A DNA stretch of 64,000 bases from Galbibacter sp. BG1. GTDB lineage: Bacteria; Bacteroidota; Bacteroidia; Flavobacteriales; Flavobacteriaceae. The stretch lies in the NCBI RefSeq assembly GCF_013391805.1, contig NZ_CP058364.1, positions 1,674,501 through 1,738,500 of the forward strand, read 5' to 3'. The notes beneath the pieces are model-generated. The model searched no databases. It was not told the DNA's origin and saw nothing but the letters and a program-made list of their open reading frames with translations. The first letter of the stretch is position 1. The number at the start of each line of letters is the position of its first letter. Made by a program: the position numbers and the translations under genes. Of this stretch, positions 25,755-34,522 are shown piece after piece.

Positions 25755-26951
25755 TTGAAAAACTTCCTTCAGTTTTTAAAAGATTATAAGCAAGAAATTA
25801 GTTTTGGGTGGGGGCTTACTTTTTTATCGAGTTTCGGACAAACATTTTTAATTTCTTTATATGTTCCGGAGATATTGAAGACTTTTGAACTTTCTAAAGG
25901 GAGCTTTGGAAGTATTTACGCTATATGTACCGTAATTTCTTCTGTTATTATGCTAACCGTTGGACATACGGTAGATCATAAACCTGTTAAAAAAGTAACC
26001 GCTTTTACTGTTTTAGGGTTGGCATCTTCTTGTTTTGTTCTTGGTTTCTCACACCATCACATTGCTCTGTTATTTATTGCTTTTACTGGAATGCGCTTAT
26101 GCGGTCAAGGCTTGTTGAGTCATATTAGTTTTACGGTAATGTCTAAGTATTTTTCCGCAGATAGAGGAAAAGCATTGAGTATCTCATCTTTGGGATACTC
26201 GGTCGGGGAGGCCTTATTTCCTTTGGCAATTTCCACGTTGATTTTGTGGTACGATTATGAATTGGCAGCAATGGCAAGTGGCTTCTTTCTATTATTTTAT
26301 CTAATTAGGTTAAAATTTGTAAAACTGAAACATTTCGATGCCAATCTAGATATAAATAAAAAAGCTTCCGCAGGTTTGCTTTTAGGACAGTTTAAAGAAG
26401 TAATTAGCGACAAACGATTTTTTATAATGATGCCGGCGAGCTTTTCAACCGGATTTATTTCCACCGCTATTTTCTTTTATCAATATGTGTTTGTGGAAGA
26501 AAAGGGTTGGTCGCTTACCCTATATGCTTCATTCTTTACAGCTTACGCTATTACGAGATTTGTCCTGTCTATTGCAGGCGGATTTTGGGTAGATAAATAT
26601 ACGGCAAAAAGGCTTTTTAGAATCTATCTTATCCCTATGTGTTTTGGTTTGTTGGCTCTGGCTTTTATAGATAGTATAGTGGGTGCATTAATTTTCTTAA
26701 TCCTCTCCGGAATTACCGTTGGTGTTGCAGGAACTGTTAAGACTGCGGTAATTGCTGAAATTTATGGAACTAAACAAATGGGCACCATAAGAAGTTTGTT
26801 TACTATGTTTATGGTTTTGAGCACCGCTTTAGGGCCGTTAATAGTTGGTTGGATGCTGGATAAAGATATTCCTTTTTCATGGGTGATATTTTCATTGTTT
26901 CTTCTGATGGCTATTGCACAACTAAACGCTCAAAGAATTAGAAAATATTAA
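25755..26951 (+). CDS. Major facilitator superfamily transporter
   Basis: The product has 398 residues with about twelve membrane helices. A TTG at 25755 is used as start; no in-frame ATG gives the first helix, and the N-terminus KNFLQFLKDYKQEISFGWGL fits an MFS protein entering helix 1. The loop 2-3 motif is degenerate but visible (GHTVDHKPVKK, about residues 74-84), and its second-half counterpart GFWVDKYTAKR occurs near 276-286. Substrate is unknown. The stop overlaps the end of the convergent GntT-like gene by 4 bp. Confidence 0.82.
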   Translation: MKNFLQFLKDYKQEISFGWGLTFLSSFGQTFLISLYVPEILKTFELSKGSFGSIYAICTVISSVIMLTVGHTVDHKPVKKVTAFTVLGLASSCFVLGFSHHHIALLFIAFTGMRLCGQGLLSHISFTVMSKYFSADRGKALSISSLGYSVGEALFPLAISTLILWYDYELAAMASGFFLLFYLIRLKFVKLKHFDANLDINKKASAGLLLGQFKEVISDKRFFIMMPASFSTGFISTAIFFYQYVFVEEKGWSLTLYASFFTAYAITRFVLSIAGGFWVDKYTAKRLFRIYLIPMCFGLLALAFIDSIVGALIFLILSGITVGVAGTVKTAVIAEIYGTKQMGTIRSLFTMFMVLSTALGPLIVGWMLDKDIPFSWVIFSLFLLMAIAQLNAQRIRKY

Positions 26952-28270
26952 AGGAAAAAGTTAAGAATCAAGACACCGATTAAACCCATAACTCCAACAG
27001 TTGTTTCCATGACTGTCCAGCTTTTTAATGTTTCCTTAACCGATAGGTTGAAATACTCCTTGAATAGCCAAAATCCGCTATCGTTTACATGAGAAAGCAT
27101 GAGACTTCCCGAGCCGATAGCTAAAACCATAAGTTCAGCATTTACACCGTCGATTTGAGCTAAAGATCCAACTATACCTGCCGTGGTAAGTCCGGCTACT
27201 GTAGCAGAGCCCACACAAACTCTGATTATTGTGGCAATAAACCAGGCTAGAAATAATGGGGATAGGTTAGATCCTTTTATTAAATCTGCAATGTAAGTAC
27301 TTACCCCGCTATCTACCATTATTTGTTTTAAGGCTCCTGCTCCTGCTATAATAAGTAATACCATTGTAATGCTGGACACCGAAGCAGAGAGGGAATTCAT
27401 AACTTCGGTCATTTTCTTTCCTCTGGCAACTCCTAAGGTATAAATAGCTGTAAGTACCGCAATGAGCATGGCAATAACTGGATTTCCGATAAAATTAATT
27501 AGGGTTAAAAGATAATTCTCTTCAGAGAGAAAATGGTTTGCCAAAGTTGCCACACCAATTAAAATAACTGGTAATAAAGCAGTAAAAATACTAACTCCCA
27601 TTCCGGGTAGTTTGTCTTCGTTGATTATAGTTGGATTGTAAAATTCTTTTAAAGGAGTGGCATTAATTCGAGTGATTAATTTGGTTCGGGCAAGCAATGG
27701 GCCGGCAGCAATAATAGCAGGAATGGCGATGATAATTCCATACAGCAGCGTTTTCCCAATGTCGGCATTAAATTGATCTGCAATAACAGTGGGCGCAGGG
27801 TGTGGTGGCAGGTATCCATGAGTAACAGATAAGGAAGCGAGCATGGGAAGTCCCACATACAAAAGCGGCATTCCGGTAGAGACCGCCACCGTAAATACCA
27901 AAGGGATTAATATTACAAAACCAACAGAATAAAACATAGGAATACCCACGATGAATCCAGTGAGAACTACTGCCCATTGGATATTTTTTTTGCCAAATTT
28001 TTCTATGAGCTTAGAGGTTATTTGTTGAGCGGCACCACTATCTGCAACCAACTTTCCCAGCATTGCCCCCAGTCCAAGTATCAATACTAAAAATCCTAAG
28101 GTATTACCAATTCCCTTTTGAATTGAATCAACTACGGTATTTAGATCCATTCCTCCAGCGATTCCTACAAATAAAGCCACAATGATGAAGGCAATAAAAG
28201 CGTTGAGCTTAAACTTTGCGATAAGAATAAATAATAAAATAATCCCCAGAATTACGGTAACTAATGGCAT
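26948..28270 (-). CDS. Gluconate:H+ symporter family transporter (GntP/GntT-like)
   Basis: The product has 440 residues and 12-14 hydrophobic helices. GntP-type features include GIAGGMDLNTVVDSIQKGIGNTLG early (split around residues 38-60), GAMLGKLVADSGAAQQI (about 68-84), SVTHGYLPPHPAPT (about 148-161, the conserved H-x-x-x-P-P-H-P loop), and ATVAGLTTAGIVG near 356-368. The family imports gluconate and related sugar acids with protons. It lies 15 bp downstream of a sulfatase on the same strand, so the pair is probably one operon for using a sulfated sugar or sugar acid. That coupling is inferred from position only. Confidence 0.87.
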   Translation of the reverse strand: MPLVTVILGIILLFILIAKFKLNAFIAFIIVALFVGIAGGMDLNTVVDSIQKGIGNTLGFLVLILGLGAMLGKLVADSGAAQQITSKLIEKFGKKNIQWAVVLTGFIVGIPMFYSVGFVILIPLVFTVAVSTGMPLLYVGLPMLASLSVTHGYLPPHPAPTVIADQFNADIGKTLLYGIIIAIPAIIAAGPLLARTKLITRINATPLKEFYNPTIINEDKLPGMGVSIFTALLPVILIGVATLANHFLSEENYLLTLINFIGNPVIAMLIAVLTAIYTLGVARGKKMTEVMNSLSASVSSITMVLLIIAGAGALKQIMVDSGVSTYIADLIKGSNLSPLFLAWFIATIIRVCVGSATVAGLTTAGIVGSLAQIDGVNAELMVLAIGSGSLMLSHVNDSGFWLFKEYFNLSVKETLKSWTVMETTVGVMGLIGVLILNFFL

Positions 28271-28285
28271 AAAAATCTTTTTTGT

Positions 28286-29725
28286 TTAAAATGCTCCTTT
28301 GTTGTTGTTTTTAATGGCTTCCGTAGCGCTTCCGGGCATTTCGCCACGAACTTCAAAAGCAGGTGTTTTTACATAATCAGGTTTTCGCTCGTACCAATCC
28401 TTTGTTAAGTTTTTTGGAATATTGTCGCCAGTGGTTTCCATCCACATTTTTAAAGCAGTTTTCATTTTCTGCAATTCATTTTTATAGGAAGGAACCGACG
28501 CTACATTTAATAACTGAATCGAATCTGTTTTCATATCATAAAGTTCTTCTGAAGGCCTTGGCGTAACAAAAATATCAGCTTGGATTGCGGAAAGCTCCCT
28601 GTTTTCCTTCAACTGAAGTAAGTCTTTGTAAGACGGACTCCCAACGGCATCGGCGGGGCCGGATTGCGGAAATTCAGGTCGTGCATTGAAAATATACATA
28701 AAGTCTTTTGTCCGTACCATCCGTTCGTAAGCTTCATAATCATGCCAATTATGTTCAGCAAAAACATGATTTCTAAAAGCTGTTGATGGTTTCTTCAAAA
28801 CTTTTTTAAAGCTAACACCCTGAAACTGTTCATCTATGGGTGCTTTGGCAAAATCTAAAATAGTAGGGGCGATATCGATGGCGCTTACCAACGCATTGGA
28901 TTCAGCGTTTCGTTTTACTAAATTCTTCGGACCAAAAACAATAAACGGACTTTTCATCCCACGGTCGTTTACACGGGTTTTACTGTGTGGGAATGGGCGA
29001 CCGTTATCTGCCATGACAATAATAAGTGTATTATCCAGCTCATCCTGATTCTCTAGCTCGTCAACAACCTTTCCTATATAATGATCGAACCGTTTTATCT
29101 CATCGTAGTATCTGGCGAGATCCACTTTTGTGGAATCGGAATCTGCTAAATAAAAAGGAGGTTCGATATCTTTTGGATTATGGGTATTTGAAAATTCATT
29201 TTCTCCCCATCCACGGTGGGCATCAAAAGCAGCAAACCACATAAAAAAGGGTTTATCCTTTGGTCGGTCTTGCAGAAATTCTACCCATTTGCGCTCCCCT
29301 CCGTCACCATTTTCTTTTAAGGACACTTTGCTAAAACCACGCTTGGCGTATTCTCCAATGTGAAATTTACCAGCTTGTGCGGTATAGTAATCGTTTTCTT
29401 TTAAGATTTCAGGAAAAGACTTCATCCAAATAGGAGGTTCGGTATGTAATTCAGCAGCACCAGTATTGTGCGGATATCTTCCGGTAATAATACTATTTCT
29501 ACTGGGACTGCAGGAACTGGCAGTCAAATAAAAATTGTTGAACTTAATACCCTCAGCAGCCAGTTTGTCAATATTTGGGGTTTGCACGTAAGGATTTCCG
29601 TAGCATCCAAAATCATCCCAACTAATATCATCTCCGATAAAAATGATGACGTTTGGAGCGTTTTGCGATGAAATATTGAAACTAAAAAGTAGGAGCAGTG
29701 TAAAAAAGGAAGTAAATTTAATCAT
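28286..29725 (-). CDS. Secreted arylsulfatase-family sulfatase
   Basis: The product has 479 residues with a cleavable signal (residues 1-21). The sulfatase signature is complete: metal-binding Asp32 and Asp33 in GDDISWDD, the formylglycine motif CSPSR at 72-76 (Cys type, needing an FGE or anaerobic maturase encoded elsewhere), GRYPHNTGA just after it, and ADNGRPFPHSK around 255-265 with the later metal ligands. The sequence looks like the heparan N-sulfatase-type branch (S1). It removes sulfate from glycans in the periplasm. The following gene is a GntP-type symporter 15 bp away. Confidence 0.9.
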   Translation of the reverse strand: MIKFTSFFTLLLLFSFNISSQNAPNVIIFIGDDISWDDFGCYGNPYVQTPNIDKLAAEGIKFNNFYLTASSCSPSRNSIITGRYPHNTGAAELHTEPPIWMKSFPEILKENDYYTAQAGKFHIGEYAKRGFSKVSLKENGDGGERKWVEFLQDRPKDKPFFMWFAAFDAHRGWGENEFSNTHNPKDIEPPFYLADSDSTKVDLARYYDEIKRFDHYIGKVVDELENQDELDNTLIIVMADNGRPFPHSKTRVNDRGMKSPFIVFGPKNLVKRNAESNALVSAIDIAPTILDFAKAPIDEQFQGVSFKKVLKKPSTAFRNHVFAEHNWHDYEAYERMVRTKDFMYIFNARPEFPQSGPADAVGSPSYKDLLQLKENRELSAIQADIFVTPRPSEELYDMKTDSIQLLNVASVPSYKNELQKMKTALKMWMETTGDNIPKNLTKDWYERKPDYVKTPAFEVRGEMPGSATEAIKNNNKGAF

Positions 29726-29872
29726 ATTCGTTTGGCGGTTGTTTCATTTATTTGGTTAAATATAAAGAAATCTGCACAAACCTTTTTAAATCACTTTTCG
29801 GAATACAACTTAAACGAATTTATGTTTTCAGTTTATTTTTATTTAATCTTTTAGATTTTGTTTCTTTACGAG

Positions 29873-30343
29873 GTGAATCATGCAAAATCATATACCCTTG
29901 AAGAAGCCAAGCGAAAGCTTGAGAGTTACTGTGCTTACCAAGACCGTTGCCATAAAGAAGTTGTTACCAAGCTTCAAAATATGAATATGATTCCACTTGC
30001 CGTCGATACCATTGTTGCACATCTTATTGAACACAATTTTTTGAATGAAGAGCGGTTTGCCAAAAGCTTCGCTAGAGGTAAATTCCGCATAAAAAAATGG
30101 GGCAAAAACAGAATTGTTAGAGAATTAAAATTTAGAGGGATTTCTAGATTCAATATTCAAACAGCCTTAAAAGAAATCCCTGACGACGCTTACTACGCCA
30201 CTTTTCATGATTTAGCTGAAAAAAGAGCAAACCAAATCACCGAGAAGAGTCCTGTAAAAAAGAAAAAAAAACTTGCCGATTATCTTCTGTACAGGGGCTG
30301 GGAATCCAGTTTGGTGTATGAAAAGGTGAATGAGTTGGTGTGA
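29873..30343 (+). CDS. recX: Regulatory protein RecX
   Basis: The product has 156 residues from the GTG at 29873. An alternative TTG at 29858 lies inside a T-rich, -7-like sequence and is less likely. The RecX pattern of three-helix repeats is visible: YTLEEAKRKLESYCAYQDRC at the start, EVVTKLQNMN, HNFLNEERFAKSFARGKFR (about residues 53-71), then WGKNRIVRELKFRGIS and a third repeat ending YRGWESSLVYEKV. RecX binds RecA filaments and limits their activity. Unlike in many bacteria, recA is not adjacent. It stands alone on the + strand between minus-strand genes. Confidence 0.9.
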   Translation: MNHAKSYTLEEAKRKLESYCAYQDRCHKEVVTKLQNMNMIPLAVDTIVAHLIEHNFLNEERFAKSFARGKFRIKKWGKNRIVRELKFRGISRFNIQTALKEIPDDAYYATFHDLAEKRANQITEKSPVKKKKKLADYLLYRGWESSLVYEKVNELV

Positions 30344-30389
30344 AATTATTTATAGCCAGCTTTGAGTGCTATTTAATGAAAGACTAAAT

Positions 30390-30671
30390 TTAATTTTTTT
30401 CAATAACTACATTCCATTTCCTTATTTTCCATTCTTTTACTAATCCATTTTTTACATACGGATCCTTTGCAACGAAGCTTTTAACTTCCACCTCGCTTTC
30501 ACATTTAAATATGAGTAAAGCCTCATCGGCTGGATTATCCATCGCGCCACCAAGAACAAGAAAACCTTTATCCAAATATTCCTGCGCCAATTCTAAATGT
30601 TCCTCCCTGTATTTGGGTCGTTTTTCCAGATAATCGTCTGCCGTTTTATAATTTAGAACGTAATAATTCAT
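30390..30671 (-). CDS. YciI family protein
   Basis: The product has 93 residues, one YciI domain. The start YYVLNYKTADDYLEKRPKYR and HLELAQEYLDKGFLVLGGAM carry the conserved His, and DNPADEALLIFKCESEVEV with VAKDPYVKNGLVKEW the conserved Asp and C-terminal strand. These small cytoplasmic proteins form dimers and probably have ligand-binding or weak hydrolase activity; no firm role is known. It lies 3 bp after the cupin-like gene on the same strand, so the two are cotranscribed and possibly functionally linked. Confidence 0.85.
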   Translation of the reverse strand: MNYYVLNYKTADDYLEKRPKYREEHLELAQEYLDKGFLVLGGAMDNPADEALLIFKCESEVEVKSFVAKDPYVKNGLVKEWKIRKWNVVIEKN

Positions 30672-30674
30672 AGC

Positions 30675-31541
30675 TCAGGATTCAATACCTAGTTTTTCAT
30701 GGGTTTGGGTGATCGCTTTTCTGTTTTTTTCATTTATCCAAGCTTGCCCTTTCCATTTGCGCATCAAATTATCAAAGTTACGCATTATAAAAACGTTGTA
30801 CGCCGCTTTAAAAAAATGCGACGGTTTCTTCGGAAGGGAACGCAAACTCATAGAAAAACCTGGGGTTTCATATTTCATATAATGCCAATACCCTTCGGGC
30901 ATGTAAAGCATTTCACCATGGTTTAAGTGGGTAATAAAACCCTCTGCCTCTTTAAGGGCCGGCCATTTGGTGTAATCGGGGTTGTCGAAGTCTATATCTT
31001 CCCGGGAAATTAAAGAATGTGGTACTTTGTATAGATATTTAGTTTGATCAGGAGGGAATATGATGCATTGCTTTTTTCCGTGGAAATGAAAATGAAGAAT
31101 ATTTGAATAGTCAATATCGAAATGCATAAACACCTTGCTGTTCTGTCCTCCAAAAAACAACATTGGCAATTGCTTTACCAATTTTAAGCCGATGTCTGGC
31201 CACTTAAAATCATTTTGAAGAGAAGGCACTTCCTTCATTAAATTATATAGAAAAATGCGGTAATTCGTAGGTTTTGCTTCCAAAAGGTCTACGTATTCAC
31301 ACATTTTCATTTTGGCATGTGGCTCGTTAAACCCGTCTTCATGGGTAACAGGTCTGTCGTCGTATAAAGGAACTATTTTATCACCTGCAACTTCTTTAAT
31401 GTAGTGGAGATGCCATTTTTTGTAAGCAGGCCAATCTTCAGTTATCTTCTCGACAACAACGGGCTTTTGTAACTTTACATAATTATTTATAAAGTCTTGC
31501 TTTGATATATTTTTTAGGCGAGGTATCTCCTTTAATTTCAT
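30675..31541 (-). CDS. Cupin-like (JmjC-type) 2-oxoglutarate/Fe(II) oxygenase-like protein
   Basis: The product has 288 residues from the ATG at 31541; a GTG 30 bp upstream is also in frame but less likely. It starts MKLKEIPRLKNISKQDF, then follows the Cupin_8/JmjC pattern. The iron-binding motif is visible as HFDIDYSN near residues 143-150 (H-x-D), and the distal His in MLYMPEGYWHYMKY near 212-225. Such proteins are hydroxylases of proteins or RNA-related factors; substrate is unknown here. It is followed by the YciI-like gene at 3 bp. Confidence 0.83.
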   Translation of the reverse strand: MKLKEIPRLKNISKQDFINNYVKLQKPVVVEKITEDWPAYKKWHLHYIKEVAGDKIVPLYDDRPVTHEDGFNEPHAKMKMCEYVDLLEAKPTNYRIFLYNLMKEVPSLQNDFKWPDIGLKLVKQLPMLFFGGQNSKVFMHFDIDYSNILHFHFHGKKQCIIFPPDQTKYLYKVPHSLISREDIDFDNPDYTKWPALKEAEGFITHLNHGEMLYMPEGYWHYMKYETPGFSMSLRSLPKKPSHFFKAAYNVFIMRNFDNLMRKWKGQAWINEKNRKAITQTHEKLGIES

Positions 31542-31666
31542 GCGTTTATTGTATTGTTCTTCATTGGTCACATGTAAACTATAACGGCTTAAAAAGTCAT
31601 TGAATTGTTAAGATGATTATTTTACCCATATTGGTTTCATTTAAATTAGATTCAAAATAAACCTTA

Positions 31667-31674
31667 CAAAGTTA
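31667..31674 (-). promoter_or_regulatory. Candidate -7 box for the cupin-like/YciI operon
   Basis: On the minus strand the sequence is TAACTTTG, an exact TAnnTTTG match, 126 bp before the start at 31541. No clear -33 TTTG is seen, so this is tentative. Confidence 0.35.
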
Positions 31675-31758
31675 CACATTGTTGAGAAGTAAATCTACTG
31701 TACAAAATTCCTGTAGGCATAAAAAGTCAACGAGGAAGAAATTAAAATAAGGTATTAA

Positions 31759-32859
31759 TTAAACGGATTTTGCCTTTTTGGCATTTTCTTTGGCTAATTC
31801 GTTTTTTTCGATGGTATGTCCCGGTCTGGACCATTTAGGCTTTTCACCCAACGGCAGATATTTGGATTCTGATGCTTCCACCGTATCTGGTTTCGCTTTT
31901 TTAACGAAAGGTTTTTGTGGATTTAGTCCCAGCATTTTAAACATTTCCATGTCCTCATTCACATCAGGGTTTGGAGTGGTTAAGAGTTTGTCTCCTGCAA
32001 AAATTGAATTTGCTCCTGCAAAAAAGCACATCGCTTGACCTTCCCTGCTCATTTGGGTGCGCCCTGCGGAGAGCCTTACCTGTGTTTGTGGCATAACAAT
32101 TCTGGTAGTGGCTACCATTCTAACCATTTCCCATATTTCTACTGGTTTTTCGTCTTCCATTGGCGTACCATCTACGGCCACCAAGGCGTTGATAGGTACA
32201 GATTCTGGTTGCGGACTCAAAGTGGAAAGAGCGACCAACATACCGGCGCGGTCTTCTATTTTTTCTCCCATACCAATAATACCACCGCTACAAACAGTAA
32301 CATTTGTTTTTCTTACGTTGTCTATGGTTTCCAAGCGGTCTACGAAACCTCTGGTAGAAATTACTTCTTTATAATATTCTTCTGAAGTATCCAGATTATG
32401 ATTATAAGCATACAATCCTGCTTCTGCAAGACGTTGTGCTTGGTTTTCTGTAATCATCCCCAGTGTACAACAAACTTCCATGTCGAGCTTGTTAATGGTA
32501 CGAACCATTTCTAAAACTTGGTCAAATTCTGGGCCGTCTTTTACGTTTCTCCAAGCGGCACCCATACAAACGCGGGAACTCCCTGCTTCCTTGGCACGTA
32601 AAGCCTGTGCTTTTACATGGGGAACTGTCATTAAATCGTTTCCTTCAATGTCTGTATGATAACGAGCTGCTTGAGGGCAATAACCGCAGTCTTCTGGACA
32701 TCCTCCTGTTTTTATCGATAAGAGCGTGGAAACTTGAACGGTATTTGGGTCGTGATGTTTCCTGTGTACCGTAGCGGCTTCGTACAATAGCTCCATTAAA
32801 GGCTTGTTGTAAATCTCTAAAATTTCTTCTTGTGTCCAGTTATGTCTTATCTCACTCAT
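31759..32859 (-). CDS. bioB: Biotin synthase
   Basis: The product has 366 residues from the ATG at 32859 (MSEIRHNWT, the usual family N-terminus); an ATG nine bases upstream is also in frame. The radical-SAM cysteines are Cys54, Cys58 and Cys61 in GGCPEDCGYCPQ. Cys and Arg residues for the auxiliary 2Fe-2S cluster fit the segments VCMGAAWR, EVCCTLGM, VCSGGIIGMGE and RLSAGRTQM. It inserts sulfur into dethiobiotin to make biotin. The C-terminus has the flavobacterial Lys/Ala-rich extension ending NAKKAKSV. No other bio genes are adjacent, except possibly the ketoacyl synthase upstream on the same strand. Confidence 0.96.
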   Translation of the reverse strand: MSEIRHNWTQEEILEIYNKPLMELLYEAATVHRKHHDPNTVQVSTLLSIKTGGCPEDCGYCPQAARYHTDIEGNDLMTVPHVKAQALRAKEAGSSRVCMGAAWRNVKDGPEFDQVLEMVRTINKLDMEVCCTLGMITENQAQRLAEAGLYAYNHNLDTSEEYYKEVISTRGFVDRLETIDNVRKTNVTVCSGGIIGMGEKIEDRAGMLVALSTLSPQPESVPINALVAVDGTPMEDEKPVEIWEMVRMVATTRIVMPQTQVRLSAGRTQMSREGQAMCFFAGANSIFAGDKLLTTPNPDVNEDMEMFKMLGLNPQKPFVKKAKPDTVEASESKYLPLGEKPKWSRPGHTIEKNELAKENAKKAKSV

Positions 32860-32961
32860 AAAAACCATATTAAGGGCAGGTGCCCAATATTCTTCATCGA
32901 AAGGACTTGTTTTTGGCTAGAAAGCAAGTCCGATCCCTAAATCGATTCTGTTTTATAATTT

Positions 32962-32969
32962 CAAAAATA
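32962..32969 (-). promoter_or_regulatory. Candidate -7 box for bioB
   Basis: Reading on the minus strand, TATTTTTG matches TAnnTTTG. It would give a leader of about 95 bases before the bioB start. No -33 element is obvious and I see no riboswitch pattern in the leader. Confidence 0.4.
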
Positions 32970-33027
32970 GTAATTCCATTTGGTTCGCCTTACTACTAAT
33001 TGCAATTTATTAGTGGAAGTTTCATTT

Positions 33028-34191
33028 TTAAGCCTCCGAAGATAGCAATACACTTACCGCATTTCCACCAAAACCTACGGCATTTACCAATACTTTTTTA
33101 ATTTGTTTGGGTTTGGTTGTCTCTCGCAGGTATGGTACAGGAATAAAATGTTGTTGCTGCATCATTAATATCGCCAACTCCAAGCTTAGAATTCCAGAGG
33201 CGCCAAAAGTATGCCCAATTTTCCATTTATTGGTTGTTAAGGCAGGTGTTTTGCTACCGAATACTTTTTCGATAGCTTTCATTTCGGTGCTATCTCCTTT
33301 TCGTGTTCCTGGCGCGTGCATTACAATAACGTCGACTTCGTTTGGATTTGTATTCTTCAAAGCCATTTTCATTGATTTCTGAAAGCATTCTGCATCTTCA
33401 GAAATGGAAATGTTATGTTTTAAAATTTCCGTGGCATACCCCACACCTTCAATATACGCCAGTGCTGCTTTTGAAGGGTTGGTTTCCATGCAAATTACTC
33501 CAGCACCTTCTCCTAAAACCATACTATTTCTGGTTTTGTTGAGGTCCAACGCTTTACAGGGATATTCTTCTGAAGCGTTTTCAGCATAAATTTTCAACGC
33601 CTTTATTTGCGCAATGGTAAACGGAGTTAAACTGGCTTCGCTTCCCCCTACCAAAAATTTATTGCTCATACCGCTGTTTAGCCAAGCAACCCCATTGGTA
33701 AGAGCATGAAGCGCGGTAGAACAAGTGATGGAATGGGAAAGCTCTGGGCCTTGCGATCGTAGGTCGTGAGCCAACCAAGAAGAAATATTCCCTAGAGTGG
33801 TCGTAGGAGAGGCCAAGGTGCTCGATTGTTGATTTTCTAAATATTCTTGGTGGTATTTTTCAAAGAGTGCAGTTGCGCCACGGGACGACCCTATATTAAT
33901 ACCAAAGTTGTCCCCAGCTTGCCATCCAGCTTCTTTTACCGCTTTTCGAGCGATGTACATGGCGTATAAAACCGAATTGTCTAGGTTTTTATATTTTAAA
34001 TCGGAATTCCTTAAATCAGAAATTTCTTTTTGGTCGTCTTTAGAAATAGCCGCGACCAATGCCTTATGTGTTTTGAAATCTTGTTCTTTTAAAAAATGAT
34101 CGGCTTTTAAATAATTTTCCCAAACTGTTTTGGTGTTACTTCCTAAAGCAGAAATGGATGAAAGGGCCGTAATGGCTATTTTGTTATTCAT
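33028..34191 (-). CDS. Beta-ketoacyl-ACP synthase family protein
   Basis: The product has 387 residues from the ATG at 34191 (MNNKIAITALSSISALGSN, a normal KAS N-terminus); the frame continues upstream but without thiolase-fold sequence. The Cys-His-His catalytic triad is present: Cys157 in SITCSTALHAL, His292 in MHAPGTRKGDSTE, and His327 in KIGHTFGASG. This is a KAS I/II-type condensing enzyme. It is short and divergent from FabF, so it probably serves a special acyl chain rather than bulk fatty-acid synthesis. It lies 168 bp upstream of bioB on the same strand, so a part in pimelate or biotin precursor synthesis is possible. Confidence 0.87.
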   Translation of the reverse strand: MNNKIAITALSSISALGSNTKTVWENYLKADHFLKEQDFKTHKALVAAISKDDQKEISDLRNSDLKYKNLDNSVLYAMYIARKAVKEAGWQAGDNFGINIGSSRGATALFEKYHQEYLENQQSSTLASPTTTLGNISSWLAHDLRSQGPELSHSITCSTALHALTNGVAWLNSGMSNKFLVGGSEASLTPFTIAQIKALKIYAENASEEYPCKALDLNKTRNSMVLGEGAGVICMETNPSKAALAYIEGVGYATEILKHNISISEDAECFQKSMKMALKNTNPNEVDVIVMHAPGTRKGDSTEMKAIEKVFGSKTPALTTNKWKIGHTFGASGILSLELAILMMQQQHFIPVPYLRETTKPKQIKKVLVNAVGFGGNAVSVLLSSEA

Positions 34192-34268
34192 TGCTAGGTC
34201 ATCTACATAATACCATTTACTTATCAATATTGCAGTAATATCAGTTAATAACTGGTATGGTTTGTTTG

Positions 34269-34276
34269 CAAAGCTA
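34269..34276 (-). promoter_or_regulatory. Candidate -7 box for the ketoacyl synthase gene
   Basis: Minus-strand TAGCTTTG matches TAnnTTTG. It lies about 78 bp before the start at 34191 and inside the longer open frame, which supports the shorter protein start. Confidence 0.45.
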
Positions 34277-34328
34277 GTATTTAAATGGTGAAAATTAATA
34301 AATCGGTTTGAAAAGAATGACAGCACAC

Positions 34329-34361
34329 AAAAAAAGGAAGACCTGTAAAAGATCTTCCTTT
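34329..34361 (-). terminator. Terminator downstream of the alcohol dehydrogenase gene
   Basis: AAAGGAAGACC (34333-34343) pairs with GATCTTCCTTT (34351-34361), ten of eleven bases, and on the minus strand the stem is followed by a T-run. It would end the transcript from 35572. Confidence 0.75.
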
Positions 34362-34442
34362 AAATTAACTCCATTTATTTCTAATTGATTCAAGAAAGCT
34401 TACACCAAAAAAAAGCTATTTAAAAAGTATCTAAGCTCTAAA

Positions 34443-34514
34443 TGTCGTCCTGAGCTTGTCGAAGAATTCTCATGAGTGTTTGTTTTTTAAAACTTCGACA
34501 AGCTCAGTTTGACA
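34443..34514. repeat. Long imperfect palindrome, copy 2
   Basis: The arms 34443-34464 and 34493-34514 are 22-base inverted copies with three adjacent mismatches around a 28-base loop. The arm core CTGAGCTTGTCGAAG is shared with the element at 12281-12351, with the same arm length and similar loop. It starts 8 bp after the alcohol dehydrogenase stop. Confidence 0.8.
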
Positions 34515-34522
34515 GCTATATA

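Larger units (their letters stand above)
34192..34522. other. Non-coding spacer between ketoacyl synthase and alcohol dehydrogenase genes
   Basis: This 331 bp stretch holds no gene. From right to left it contains the second copy of the long palindrome (34443-34514), the minus-strand terminator at 34329-34361, and the promoter box of the ketoacyl synthase at 34269-34276. The rest is AT-rich with nothing recognisable. Confidence 0.7.
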
